From NCBI GenBank assembly GCA_937926975.1, contig CALBCJ010000023.1, positions 38,691-102,690 of the forward strand: DNA of 64,000 nucleotides, given 5' to 3'. This stretch comes from an uncultured Propionibacteriaceae bacterium (GTDB lineage Bacteria > Actinomycetota > Actinomycetes > Propionibacteriales > Propionibacteriaceae). Positions 34,341-43,941 of this stretch are shown piece after piece. The notes below the pieces were generated by a model, which did no database searches, had not been told where the DNA came from, and was given only the letters and a program-made list of their open reading frames with translations. The position numbers were made by a program, and so were the translations under genes. Numbering within the stretch: the first letter of the stretch is position 1; each line of letters opens with the position of its first letter.

Positions 34341-36158
34341 ATGAAGTGGCCCCCGTTCCCTCTCGGGAAGCGCAAGACGCGGGCGGCTGAGCCCGACCAC
34401 GCTCCGACGAGGCCGAGTACGGCGTTGTCGGAACCATCTGAGCCGTGGCCGGACGGCGCAGGGTCGTCGGCAGAGGCTGGCTCCTCGGCGCCACCGGCCG
34501 GCTCCGGGTCCACCAGCCCGGCGGTCCAGACGGCCGAGGCAGGCAGGCGGGCAGGCTCCCCCGCGAGCCCGGCCGAGGCTGAGGAGCCGGCGAAACAGGC
34601 TCACCCGACCGAGGACGGGCCCGTACCCGAGGGCTCGGCGACCGGCGGCTCCGAGCCCGTCGAGTCGGGAGGCTTCCTGCTCGGGGCGATGTCGGCGGCG
34701 GACTGGGCGGCACAGGACTCGCAGGTGCAGGTCACGCCGGAGCCGTCGCCGCCGCCAGAGCCACAGACCAGCTCGGACGACGCGGAGCCGGGCAGCGCGC
34801 CGTCCGCTGGCTCGGGTACGGAGGGCGCGTCGGCCGACTCCGCTACGGACGAGACGGAGGCTGAGCCGGTGCCTGCGGGCGCGCCGTCTGGTGCGCCGGT
34901 GCCCGCGGAGGAGCCTGCGACAAGGCCGGACGAGCCGCCCGCTGAGCCCTCGGACCGGTCCTCCGCGGAGCCGGAGCCGGTCCCGCTCCTGGCAGAGGGG
35001 TCCTCGGACGAGCCTGACCAGGCAGAGTCCTCGCAGGCTGAGGCTGAGTCCTCAGACGGACCTGGGGCTGGGGCGGGGTCCGAGCCGGAGCCGGAGTCCT
35101 CACAGAGGCCACAGGCTGAGGCTGGCCCGGGCTCCCAGCCGGACGAGCCCGAGGCCTCCGACCCGGAGCCGTCCACCCAGCCCGAGGCCGCCCAGCCCGA
35201 GGCCACCGACCCCTCAGAGTCGTCCACCGAGGCTGCCGAGCCTCCGGAGTCGCCCACCGAGCCGGAGCCTGGGGCCGAGGCCCCTGACGAGCCCGAGGCC
35301 TCCGTACCCGAGCCGGAGGACGAGCCCGAGTGGCTGTCCGCCGGCAACGGCCTGCAGCTCGCCATCCGCGGGCACCGGATCGTCGCCCGTACGGCGAGCA
35401 CCCGGGCCGAGCTGGCGGAGGTTCCGCGCGAGGTCTGGACCAGTACGGCCTGGGACCAGCTCAGCTCGGCCCGGGACTTCCTGGTCGAGCACGACCGCGA
35501 GGCCGGTCGTACGGTTGAGCGCTGGATGCTGCGCTCGCTGCCGGTGCCGCGGGTGCTGCTGGCCGAGGTCTGGGCCGACGAGGCCTGGCGCTCCTGGCTC
35601 ACCAACCTCGTGGTCACCGGGGGCGGCGTGACCGGTGTGCTGCGCGACATCCCCGACGCCGAGTCCCTGCAGCTGATGGACGTTCACCGGGCCCTGGTGC
35701 GCTGCGACGCCGACCAGGTCTGCCTGCCGCACCCGGCGCTGCTGCCCGAGCTCGACCAGCTGCAGGTCCTGGCCAGCGCCCGCGGCTACCGGCAGCGTCT
35801 CGACCAGCTGCGCCGTACGGTGCACCGCCTGGACCCCGAGCAGGCCGGCTGGCGCTCGCTGCTGCAGTGGTCCGGCGCCCGCTTCTCGAAGCTCTCCCGG
35901 GGTCAGCAGCTGGCCGCCTCGCTCGGCTACCGGATCCGCGGTGGCTACGCCGAGTGCGTCGTGTACGAGGGGGGCGCCCGGGTCGTGGCCCGCTACTGGA
36001 TCGGCGTCGAGCACAGTGACGACGAGACCTTCACCGCAGACCTGTGCTGGGAGCGCAACGGCCGGGTGGTCCCGGTAGGCCGGGTCGGGCCGGTCGCCTA
36101 CTCCGAGGGAGTCCGGATGGCCTCCGCGATCTATGCCGGACGGGAGGCTAGCCGATGA
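34341..36158 (+). CDS. DUF4132-like protein with long acidic low-complexity N-terminus
   Basis: 605 residues. Residues 1-330 are Glu/Pro/Ser/Ala-rich and almost repeat-like, surely disordered. Residues 330-605 form a domain with TNLVVTGGGVTGVLRD, then a HPALLPELDQL helix and a C-terminal beta-rich segment ending SAIYAGREASR; this resembles the DUF4132 domain of YehI/MolR-type proteins, by eye only. ATG 34341 follows GAAGGA. The next gene overlaps by ATGA. In E. coli the DUF4132 gene adjoins the same MoxR/VWA/DUF5682 set that is seen at the start of this window, here 30 kb away. Confidence 0.5.
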   Translation: MKWPPFPLGKRKTRAAEPDHAPTRPSTALSEPSEPWPDGAGSSAEAGSSAPPAGSGSTSPAVQTAEAGRRAGSPASPAEAEEPAKQAHPTEDGPVPEGSATGGSEPVESGGFLLGAMSAADWAAQDSQVQVTPEPSPPPEPQTSSDDAEPGSAPSAGSGTEGASADSATDETEAEPVPAGAPSGAPVPAEEPATRPDEPPAEPSDRSSAEPEPVPLLAEGSSDEPDQAESSQAEAESSDGPGAGAGSEPEPESSQRPQAEAGPGSQPDEPEASDPEPSTQPEAAQPEATDPSESSTEAAEPPESPTEPEPGAEAPDEPEASVPEPEDEPEWLSAGNGLQLAIRGHRIVARTASTRAELAEVPREVWTSTAWDQLSSARDFLVEHDREAGRTVERWMLRSLPVPRVLLAEVWADEAWRSWLTNLVVTGGGVTGVLRDIPDAESLQLMDVHRALVRCDADQVCLPHPALLPELDQLQVLASARGYRQRLDQLRRTVHRLDPEQAGWRSLLQWSGARFSKLSRGQQLAASLGYRIRGGYAECVVYEGGARVVARYWIGVEHSDDETFTADLCWERNGRVVPVGRVGPVAYSEGVRMASAIYAGREASR

Positions 36159-39100
36159 GCAGTGACACGACGGTCGAGATGGGCGGGGTGTCCGCCGAGC
36201 CGGTCTCCGGGGCGACCAGCGTTCAGGCCCGCCGCTACACCCACCCGCAGGCTCCCTCCCGTACGGTCGTACGGCTGGTCGCCGAGGGCCTCGACACCAG
36301 CACCGACGCGGTCCTGGCCGCCCGCGGCTTCATCCCCGACGGGCACCGCGAGGTCGGGTACGGGCAGCGCCAGGGGCTCGGCTTCCCGGCCTGGCCGATC
36401 ACCCAGCGCCCCGACAGCGCCGAGGCGGTGCTGGCCGCGCTGCCTGCCCTGGAGCGGGCCCGCGACCTGGCGGAGACCTTCCCGACCACGGCCGTCGAGG
36501 TGGTTGAGGGAGCCGCGGCGCGGCTGGGCGGCTCCTGCCCGGAGGCGGTCCCGACCCTGTACGAGGAGCTCGGCCGGACCTTCCTCGAGCTGGGCACCAT
36601 CGCCGGCGCCACGCGGTGCTTCACCAAGGCCCGCGAGGCCGAGCGGGCGTACGGGCTGGCGGTGGACGAGGACCAGCACCGGTCGGTGCTGTGGGAGTTC
36701 GCCCTGGCCGGGGCGGTGAGCGGGGAGGAGCTGGGCGAGGAGTCGATCGCGCTGGCGGACCGGCTGCCGGAGGGGGCCCTGGAGGGCTTCGTGGAGCTCA
36801 ACCGGGAGCGGGTGCGCTGCGGGCTGCGTCCGTACTCGGCGCTGCCCGGTGACCTGCACCACCTGGCGACCGAGGCGGGGGCTGACCCGGCCCGGGTCCT
36901 GGCCGACCTGCTGCGCGACATCGCTGCTCTGCCGGCCGTGGCCCGGGCCTCTGTCACCTTCTGGGCAGGCTGCGAGCCGGCGCTGGGGCTGCTCCTGGCC
37001 GACGGCGACGAGGTCGCCCGGGCTGTCCTCGACCTGGTCCCGGACGCGCTGCGCCCCTCCGGTGCCCTGCAGCCGTCGGGACCTGGCACTGTGCCTGACC
37101 AGGCCCCTGACTCCACCGCGGACCAGGTAGCCGACGAGCCGAGCGAGACCGACGAGCCGAGCGAGACGAACGAGCCGACCGAGACCGACGAGGCAGACCC
37201 AGCGAGCACAGCAGCGGACAGTCCGGGGGCGACGGATGACGGTCCCGGTCCGGACCTGGACGGCGCGGACGATCCCGGCACAGACGAGCCCAGTGCGGAC
37301 GAGCCCAGTGCGGACGAGCCCGGCACAGACGAGCCCGGCACAGCGGTGGACGATCCTGGTGGGGACGCGTTAGCGGACAGTCCGGGTGCCGCGGGCGATG
37401 ACTCCGGTCGCGACAGGCCCCGTACGGCAGCGGACAGCCCCCAGCCCCCCGACGACCCGCGAGCTGACCCGGCGCTCCCCCGGACGGGGGCGCGGGCCGG
37501 CTGGCCCACGGCTGCCCGCCTCGACCCGAAGCTCGAGAAGAACGTCTGGAACGTAGCGGAGCAGCTGAACGGCTCCATCACCTCCGGCGGCTGGGTCAAC
37601 GACGAGGTATCGGTGCTGCTGCTGCGCCCCGAGACCGTGGCCCACGAGACCGCCCAGCCGTTCGCGGACCGGTCCGTGCTGGGGCGGTCTGCTGCGCTGC
37701 TGACCCTGCTGCTCGACTCCGGCCTCTACTCGCCGACAGGAGTCGCTCTGGTCGAGGACTACGAGGACCCGCGGGCGGTGGTGCCGACCCCCTGGGGCAA
37801 CGCCGTCGGGGGCCGGTCCATCCTCTACCCCACGTACCAGCGCGACCGCGCCGGCCAGCGTCTGCGCTACGCCCGCGACGAGGGCGGGCAGGGTCCGCAG
37901 GGGACGGTCGACTCTGACGCCGGGAAGCAGTGGGTCGTGGTCCGGGCCTCCGGAGTCGCCGAGCCGGTGCTGCGGGAGATGCTCCAGGTCCTGCTCACCG
38001 AGGAGCCGCCAGCCTGGGACCCGAGCCGGGCGGAGCAGCTCGCGGCGGGCACCGGGTGGACCCGCGCGGCGGCCGCGTACTTCCTCGCGGGCACGCCGAG
38101 GCTCCGCGCCCCGGGGCGGCTCTTCCTGCCCAAGCAGGTACGCACCGGGATCGGCCTGTCGGTCACCGAGGCCCTCACCGCCCAGGACTTCTTCCAGCGG
38201 ATGAGTGACGCCGAGCGCTACCGGCTGGTCGCCGCCGGCTGCGCCGACCCGGTCCGGACGGCTCGGGAGGGGATCGACATCGAGGCGGTCATCGAGGCCT
38301 GGCGGGCCGAGCACGGCGAACCGCTGGTGCTGCCCGACTGGCTGGTCACCGTGACCGAGAAGGCGCTGCCGCACCGGGGGGCGGGAATGCTCGCCCAGCT
38401 GCTCTCCGCGCCCTCGGTGGTGTCGCTGCCGATCTGGCTGTGGGCGGCGAGCCGGGTCCCCCGGACCGACCCGGTGGCCACGGTCCTGGCCGATGCGTAC
38501 GAGCGGCTGCGCGACGAGGTGGCGGTACGCCCGGTCCAGTCGCCCGAGCTGGGGGCGAGGTCGCTGCTGGGGGCGAGGCCGAACCCGGAGCGCGGCAGCC
38601 GAGAGACCATCGGCGCCTGGACCTTCATCCGCGACCGCATCGACCGGGTGAGCTGGGACCCGCAGCAGGTGGTGGACTGGCACAAGGAGTACGAGCTCGT
38701 CGAGCAGCTGCCCGCGTACGGCAAGATCCGGTGGGCGGTTGCGCTGCTGACCGGGGCGTACGACGCGGTCGCCGAGGACCTGCGCTCCGGTCGCCCGGGC
38801 CACCCGAGCGACCCTCTGTCAAGCGCGCCCGAGGTGGTGGCCGCGGTGGTTGAGCAGCTCGGGGTGCCCGAGCCGTCGGCTCGCTACTGGCTGCAGCTGC
38901 TGGCCCTGATCGACCCGACCGACGCCAATCTCGTCCAGTGGAACCAGTGGCGCAAGAGGCAGCGCGACGCCGCCGCGGCCCCGCTGCTGGACACCGGTCT
39001 GGTGGTGGTCGACAAGCGCCCTCGTGCCGGGCGGAGGCTCTTCATCCGGGGCCCGTGGGTCTCGACCACCGCCCCGCACCTGCCGTTCGAGGCCTGGAAG

Positions 39101-39229
39101 GCACCCTTGTACGGGCTCTCGGCCCGGACGAACACCACGCCGCCAATGGACCTGGCGGTGCCGGTTACCCCGATGGGCGAGCACTTCGAGGCCGCCTGGA
39201 AGCGCTACCTCACCGACCCGCCGCGCTGA
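36155..39229 (+). CDS. large hypothetical protein with TPR-like and acidic linker regions
   Basis: 1024 residues, cytoplasmic. Residues 90-180 contain a TPR-like helix pair (YEELGRTFLELGTIAGATR). Residues 305-440 are an Asp/Glu/Pro/Ser-rich linker made of short near-repeats such as D-E-P-S-A-D-E-P. The remaining 580 residues are a helical domain with many Trp (W-D-P-Q-Q-V-V-D-W-H; A-L-I-D-P-T-D-A-N-L-V-Q-W) that I do not recognise. It overlaps the DUF4132-like gene and is surely co-expressed; the two may form one complex. Confidence 0.6.
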   Translation: MSSDTTVEMGGVSAEPVSGATSVQARRYTHPQAPSRTVVRLVAEGLDTSTDAVLAARGFIPDGHREVGYGQRQGLGFPAWPITQRPDSAEAVLAALPALERARDLAETFPTTAVEVVEGAAARLGGSCPEAVPTLYEELGRTFLELGTIAGATRCFTKAREAERAYGLAVDEDQHRSVLWEFALAGAVSGEELGEESIALADRLPEGALEGFVELNRERVRCGLRPYSALPGDLHHLATEAGADPARVLADLLRDIAALPAVARASVTFWAGCEPALGLLLADGDEVARAVLDLVPDALRPSGALQPSGPGTVPDQAPDSTADQVADEPSETDEPSETNEPTETDEADPASTAADSPGATDDGPGPDLDGADDPGTDEPSADEPSADEPGTDEPGTAVDDPGGDALADSPGAAGDDSGRDRPRTAADSPQPPDDPRADPALPRTGARAGWPTAARLDPKLEKNVWNVAEQLNGSITSGGWVNDEVSVLLLRPETVAHETAQPFADRSVLGRSAALLTLLLDSGLYSPTGVALVEDYEDPRAVVPTPWGNAVGGRSILYPTYQRDRAGQRLRYARDEGGQGPQGTVDSDAGKQWVVVRASGVAEPVLREMLQVLLTEEPPAWDPSRAEQLAAGTGWTRAAAAYFLAGTPRLRAPGRLFLPKQVRTGIGLSVTEALTAQDFFQRMSDAERYRLVAAGCADPVRTAREGIDIEAVIEAWRAEHGEPLVLPDWLVTVTEKALPHRGAGMLAQLLSAPSVVSLPIWLWAASRVPRTDPVATVLADAYERLRDEVAVRPVQSPELGARSLLGARPNPERGSRETIGAWTFIRDRIDRVSWDPQQVVDWHKEYELVEQLPAYGKIRWAVALLTGAYDAVAEDLRSGRPGHPSDPLSSAPEVVAAVVEQLGVPEPSARYWLQLLALIDPTDANLVQWNQWRKRQRDAAAAPLLDTGLVVVDKRPRAGRRLFIRGPWVSTTAPHLPFEAWKAPLYGLSARTNTTPPMDLAVPVTPMGEHFEAAWKRYLTDPPR

Positions 39230-39407
39230 GCAGGGCGCGCTTGCTGCACCGGGTACCGGGCGCTGTGCTGGGTGCCGCAGCACCGGCAGCCCAGCAGTGA
39301 CGGCAGTCTGCCCAGACGAGACCTGGTGCCGGGGCCCGGAGGCGCTCGCGGGCGGACGGCTGACACCTGCGCCTCGGTAGACTGACCCGCAAGCGGGGAG
39401 GAGTCGG

Positions 39408-39905
39408 ATGACCGTCTTTCTGATCATCGGCGGAGTGGGCGTAGCACTGCTGCTGTTCACCCTCCTGCTAGGGGAGCTGTTTGACGGACTGCTCGACGCC
39501 CTGGGCGGCGGCGACTGGTTCTCCGGCTCGTCGCTCGCAGCCTTCGTCGGAGCCCTCGGCTTCGGCGGGGCCATCATCTACGAGGTCACCGGCAACCTGA
39601 CCCTGGCCGTCATCGGCGGGATCATCCTCGGCCTGGGGCTGGGCTTCCTGATCGGGTACGCCGTGCTCCGGCTGCGCCGCTCCCAGGACGGCGCCGCACC
39701 GACCTCCGAAGGACTGCTCGACCGGGTCGGCGTCGTGATCTCCGACATCCCCTCCCAGGGGATGGGCGAGATCCGGGTCCTCCAGGACGGCCACATGACC
39801 AAGCTGTACGCGCGTGCGCCCGAGCCGCTGCCGGCGGGAACCCAGGTGACCATCACCGACGTCCTCAGTGCGACCTCAGTGAAGGTCATCCCCACGTACA
39901 GGTAG
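39408..39905 (+). CDS. NfeD-like membrane protein
   Basis: 165 residues. Two or three transmembrane helices (residues 3-28, 42-62 and 64-86), then a C-terminal OB-like domain (LLDRVGVVISDIPSQGMGEIRV ... VTITDVLSATSVKVIP). Short NfeD proteins pair with flotillins in membrane microdomains; the flotillin gene follows 28 bases downstream. ATG 39408 is preceded by GGGAGGAG with 5-base spacing. Confidence 0.82.
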   Translation: MTVFLIIGGVGVALLLFTLLLGELFDGLLDALGGGDWFSGSSLAAFVGALGFGGAIIYEVTGNLTLAVIGGIILGLGLGFLIGYAVLRLRRSQDGAAPTSEGLLDRVGVVISDIPSQGMGEIRVLQDGHMTKLYARAPEPLPAGTQVTITDVLSATSVKVIPTYR

Positions 39906-39933
39906 TCCCAACAACCACTCGACAAGGAGCATC

Positions 39934-41439
39934 GTGCCCGAGCTGCCCGTCATTGTGATTGCCGTCCTCGGCATCATCGTCCTCTTAGTGCTGGGGGTGC
40001 TGGTCGTCGTCTCCCGGTGGCGCGTCGCCGGACCCAACGAGGCCTTCATCATCACCGGAGCCAAGGGCAAGGAGGTCCGGACCGGGACCGGCATGACCCA
40101 GGACCTGTCCGGCCAGAAGGTCGTCATGGGCGGCAAGGTCTTCCTCGTCCCGTTCATTCAGCGGCTGCACATCCTTGACCTGTCCAGCCGGCGGATCCCG
40201 GTCCAGATCCGGGGCGCCGTCTCCGGCCAGGGCGTCAAGCTCAACCTGGACGGGGTCGCGATCGTCAAGGTCGGCGGCAACGAGGACCAGGTCCGGGCCG
40301 CCGCGCAGCGCTTCCTCACCCAGCAGGACCAGATCGAGCCGTTCACCCAGGAGGTTCTCGCCGGTGCCCTGCGCTCGATTGTCGGCTCGATGTCGGTCGA
40401 GCAGATCATCCGGGACCGGGCCGCCTTCGCGCAGCGGGTCGCCGAGGAGTCCGAGGCCTCGCTGACCGGCCAGGGCCTCAACCTCGACACCTTCCAGATC
40501 CAGGACATCACCGACGACGGCTCGTACCTGTCGGACCTGGGCCGTCCCGAGTCGGCCCGGGTGCAGCAGCTGGCCGCGGTCGCCGAGGCCGCCTCGCTGC
40601 AGGCCTCCGAGCAGGCCCGCCTGGCCGCCGAGCAGCAGGTCGCGATCGCGCACCGGGAGCTGATGCTGAAGCAGGCCGAGATCAAGGCCGAGACCGACGC
40701 CGCCGCCGCCCAGGCCGCTGCCGCCGGGCCGCTGTCCCAGGCCGACCGGGACCAGGCGATTCTGACCGAGCAGGAGAAGGTCGCCGTACGGCAGGCAGCG
40801 CTGAAGGACCGCCAGCTCGACACCGAGGTCCGCAAGCCGGCCGACGCCGAGCGGTACCGGGTCGAGACCGAGGCTGCCGCTGCCCGGCAGAAGGCGATCC
40901 TGACCGCTGAGGCGAACAAGGCCGCCCAGATCGCCTCGGCCGAGGCCGAGGCCGAGACCTCCCGGCTCACCGGTGAGGGCGACAAGTCCCGCCGCGCCGC
41001 CCTGGCCGAGGCGCTGGCGATCGAGGGCGCCAAGGCCGGTGAGGCCGAGAAGGCCCGCCGTATCGCCGAGGCTGACGCGGTACGGGCCGAGGGCGAGGCG
41101 CAGGCCGCCGCGATCTTGGCCAAGGGCGAGGCCGAGGCCGAGGCGATGCAGAAGAAGGCTGACGCGTACGCCCGGTACAACAACGCCGCCGTGCTGGAGA
41201 TGCTGGTCGGCGTGCTGCCGGCGATGGCCCACGAGGTCGCCAGCCCGATGTCGAACATCGAGAAGCTGACCGTGATCTCGGCCGACGGCGCCCACGAGCT
41301 GCCGAAGCAGGTCGGGACCAACCTGGTCCAGGTGCTGGAGATGCTGAAGAACACCACCGGTGTCGACCTGCAGGCCCTGGCCCAGAAGTACGCCCCGTCT
41401 GACGACGAGCCGGCTCCGACCCGCGCGGTCGAGAGCTAA
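39934..41439 (+). CDS. flotillin family protein
   Basis: 501 residues. An N-terminal hairpin/transmembrane helix (residues 5-27), a PHB/SPFH domain (to about 200) and a long Ala/Glu-rich coiled coil (200-420) with the E-A-E-A repeats typical of flotillins. Organises lipid domains and works with NfeD. GTG 39934 follows AAGGAG. A 16-bp terminator stem lies directly after the stop. Confidence 0.93.
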   Translation: MPELPVIVIAVLGIIVLLVLGVLVVVSRWRVAGPNEAFIITGAKGKEVRTGTGMTQDLSGQKVVMGGKVFLVPFIQRLHILDLSSRRIPVQIRGAVSGQGVKLNLDGVAIVKVGGNEDQVRAAAQRFLTQQDQIEPFTQEVLAGALRSIVGSMSVEQIIRDRAAFAQRVAEESEASLTGQGLNLDTFQIQDITDDGSYLSDLGRPESARVQQLAAVAEAASLQASEQARLAAEQQVAIAHRELMLKQAEIKAETDAAAAQAAAAGPLSQADRDQAILTEQEKVAVRQAALKDRQLDTEVRKPADAERYRVETEAAAARQKAILTAEANKAAQIASAEAEAETSRLTGEGDKSRRAALAEALAIEGAKAGEAEKARRIAEADAVRAEGEAQAAAILAKGEAEAEAMQKKADAYARYNNAAVLEMLVGVLPAMAHEVASPMSNIEKLTVISADGAHELPKQVGTNLVQVLEMLKNTTGVDLQALAQKYAPSDDEPAPTRAVES

Positions 41440-41448
41440 GACCCCTGC

Positions 41449-41486
41449 CACGACGCCGGGCGAGCAGCGGCTCGCCCGGCGTCGTG
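41449..41486 (+). terminator. flotillin operon terminator
   Basis: Perfect 16-bp stem CACGACGCCGGGCGAG / CTCGCCCGGCGTCGTG, loop CAGCGG, 9 bases after the flotillin stop. Confidence 0.9.
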
Positions 41487-41841
41487 CTGTCCCGGCACGG
41501 GTGCTGTCTTGGCGCGGCCTGAGTCCCGCCGCAGACGACCAGCGCTGCCGGACCGTCCGCGGCCTTCCTGGCTGCACAGCAGCGGACGTTGAGTGCTCTC
41601 CCGCGCAGCTCTGGGGGCAGACGTGGAGGTTCGGACCGCTGCAGTGCGCGGGCCTGGCGCGAGCCGGGCTGGGAGCGGGCGACTCGGACCAGGCTGCACG
41701 GCACGAGGTGCGGCGGCGCCACGACCCCAGGTGTGCAGGACCTGCAGCGGCCGGCTCAGGCCGGGCAGAGCACGACCTCAGAAGGGGCGTGACCTCAGAA
41801 GGGACGTGACCTCAGAAGGGCCTGCCGGCGCGCGGCCCGGC
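41487..41841. other. intergenic stretch with one copy of the dispersed arm and a 17-bp tandem repeat
   Basis: About 355 bases between convergent genes. GCACAGCAGCGGAC sits at 41574-41587 with only a short partner (GTCCGC, 41556). A 17-bp unit is repeated three times at 41774-41824. No gene is supported; the open frames crossing it have random codon usage. Confidence 0.5.
41774..41824. repeat. three tandem copies of a 17-bp unit
   Basis: GACCTCAGAAGGGGCGT, GACCTCAGAAGGGACGT and GACCTCAGAAGGGCCTG, head to tail, ending 17 bases before the stop of the minus-strand YqeY-like gene. Confidence 0.85.
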
Positions 41842-42204
41842 TCAGGAGGGCAGAGCCGAGGAAGGCAGGGCCTGCCGGAGCGCGGCGGCCTGAGCAGCCA
41901 CCTCCTCGGCGGCGGCCGGCTGCCCGACCTGCTGGTACTCGGCCACGGACGCGTCGAGCTCGGCCAGGTGGGCGGCGATGATGGCCCGTACCTCAGCCTC
42001 GCTGAGCTCGCGGCGTGGGGCGTCAGCGGCCCCAGCCCCGACCTTGGCCTGCTCGACTGCCCCGGCCGACTCCTCGCTGGGGACGGCCTCAGCGTTGGCG
42101 ACGGCGGCCAGCGCGGAGCGGCAGGCGACGACGGTGACCTGGTCGCGCCGCTTGCGGGCGGACATCATCTCCCGGCGCAGAGAGTCCATCAGGGCCGTAC
42201 TCAT
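41842..42204 (-). CDS. GatB/YqeY-like protein
   Basis: 120 residues from ATG 42204. The order of helices, MDSLRREMMSARKRRDQV, then an R-S-A-L-A-A-V-A-N-A-E segment and ELSEAEVRAIIAAHLAELDAS, fits the YqeY/Asn-tRNA amidotransferase-like fold, with a C-terminal tail shorter than usual (family about 150). The function of stand-alone YqeY is unknown. Moderate confidence, motif by eye. Confidence 0.6.
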   Translation of the reverse strand: MSTALMDSLRREMMSARKRRDQVTVVACRSALAAVANAEAVPSEESAGAVEQAKVGAGAADAPRRELSEAEVRAIIAAHLAELDASVAEYQQVGQPAAAEEVAAQAAALRQALPSSALPS

Positions 42205-42729
42205 CGCGCCAGAGTAGCCGGCTCCCGGCAGAGCATCCAGCTTTCGTTGGGTACGCAGAGCCCGCACCCCGCCGAGCCTGGCTACTGTACGGGCTGCTCC
42301 AGAACGCCCGCCAGTGGAGCCTCGGCACATCTATCTGCGAGAATCTGGGATCAGAGCTAGAGATCGGAATAGGGTCTCATCGTCGCTGTGTCCTCGGAGC
42401 GTGGTGCGCAGGGGCCGGCGCCTCCCTTGAGCGTGACGCGCACGGTGACATCCGCGGGCTGAACGTCCAGCCACATGATCCGGCTTCGAGAAGATGGCGA
42501 CAGGAGGTAGACAGGACAGTCTCAGGAAGTCTTCCTTCTGAGCAAGACTCACGAAGACAGTGTCATCGACGGGTTCTCGGTCCGCTGGTGCGCGTCGATC
42601 CGCCCCGCTCCGCGCAGGCCGCCCGGCTGCAGCAGTGTGGTCTGCGTCCGGCAGCCGAGGTCGCGGCGGGGAGACTTACCCGGCGCGCGATCCCTGCCAG
42701 AGGGAGACAATGACGACAGGGAGGAGAGC
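42205..42729. other. 525-base upstream region of the defensin-cluster regulator genes
   Basis: No gene I would support; a 73-codon minus-strand frame (42331-42552) has no ribosome site or family match. G+C dips (for example 42321-42380 and 42481-42560). An imperfect hairpin (CTCAG ... CTGAG, 42519-42541) may be regulatory. This region must carry the promoter of the kinase gene at 42730. Confidence 0.4.
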
Positions 42730-43941
42730 ATGGCCAGGTTCGGAGCACCGCTCAGGAAGCCCTCTCGCGAGTCCGCGGAGAACCGGGCCTGCTGGCTGGC
42801 CAGGCTCTTGCAGCGTACGAGCCTCCGGACGCACCTCCCGTGGGTCCTGATGGTCCTGCTCGTTCTGGCCTGTCTGGCCGTCGACCAGGAAACCAATGAG
42901 TACCTGCCGCCGGTGAACCAGGTACGGCTGCTGCTGGACCTGCTGGTGGGGGCCGGGGCCGTGGTCGCGGTCCGGCGGCCGACGCTGCTGCTCGGTGCTG
43001 CCACGGCAGCCGTCAGCGTCGGCGTCTCGGTTGCGCTGGCCGCCCCGGGAGGCGGTCCTGCGCCCGGCTCGGCCGAGGTGCTGGGCCAGCTGGTCATCGT
43101 GTGCGCCGGACTGCGCTACCTCCGCCCGGTGCCCGCGCTGGCGCTGGCGGTCATGATGACGGGATCGGTGACGACGGTGGGCCTGCTCCGGGTGGCTCCC
43201 GGTGCCGATCCGGCCAGCACAGTGGGCGATGTCATGGTGATGGTCCTGGTGGCCGCGGTTCTGGGACTGCTGTGGCGGACCGTTGCCACGGAGAGGCTGC
43301 GGGCCGCGCAGGAGGCACGGACAGAGGAGCGACTGGCCCTCTCACGTGACCTGCACGACTCCCTGGCCTCCCAGCTCACCGGACTGTCCATGAACCTGCA
43401 GGCGATCCGGGTGCTCAAGGTGACTGACGTGTCCCGGCTGATGGAGGCCGTCTCCGAGCTCGAGCTGCAGTCGCAGCTGGTGATGGACACCCTGAAGGAG
43501 CTCGTCCTCTCGCTGCGCGACGACCCCTCGGCCGGCCAGCCGAGCCCCGACGGACTGCAACGAGCTCTCGACACAGCCGTGACGACCCACCCACTGGCCG
43601 TACTGGACTCCCGGCTACCGCCCGACGAGCAGTACCCAGCCGAGACGGTCGCAGCCGCGGAAGCCGTCGTCCGGGAGGCACTGGTCAACTGCCGTCGGCA
43701 TGCCTCAGGGGCGACCCAGGTACGGGTGACAGCCCGCCGGCTCGGCGACCAGCTGGAGCTCGTGGTCGACGACGACGCCGACACCCCGTCGAGCTTCTCT
43801 GACGGCTCACACTACGGGCTGATCGGCCTGTCAGAACGCGTTACGCTAGCCGGGGGGCAGCTGGAGTCGGGTCCGTTGCCGGAGGGCGGGTGGAGGCTGC
43901 GGGCCTGCCTGCCGGCCTCGGACGGAGGGAAGCGCTCATGA
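42730..43941 (+). CDS. sensor histidine kinase (HisKA_3), head of the defensin-like cluster
   Basis: 403 residues from ATG 42730 (GGGAGGAG, 5-base spacing). Five hydrophobic helices between residues 36 and 182, no extracellular domain. The phospho-acceptor His209 lies in SRDLHDSLASQLTG; the ATPase motifs are EALVNCRRHASG and HYGLIGLSERV. The stop overlaps the response-regulator start. Intramembrane kinases next to Bce-type ABC transporters sense antimicrobial peptides through the transporter, which fits the FtsX-type transporter that follows. Confidence 0.9.
   Translation: MARFGAPLRKPSRESAENRACWLARLLQRTSLRTHLPWVLMVLLVLACLAVDQETNEYLPPVNQVRLLLDLLVGAGAVVAVRRPTLLLGAATAAVSVGVSVALAAPGGGPAPGSAEVLGQLVIVCAGLRYLRPVPALALAVMMTGSVTTVGLLRVAPGADPASTVGDVMVMVLVAAVLGLLWRTVATERLRAAQEARTEERLALSRDLHDSLASQLTGLSMNLQAIRVLKVTDVSRLMEAVSELELQSQLVMDTLKELVLSLRDDPSAGQPSPDGLQRALDTAVTTHPLAVLDSRLPPDEQYPAETVAAAEAVVREALVNCRRHASGATQVRVTARRLGDQLELVVDDDADTPSSFSDGSHYGLIGLSERVTLAGGQLESGPLPEGGWRLRACLPASDGGKRS

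Noticed and set aside
42331..42552. 73-codon minus-strand frame upstream of the kinase
   Set aside because: No ribosome site, no recognisable features, and it occupies the likely promoter region.
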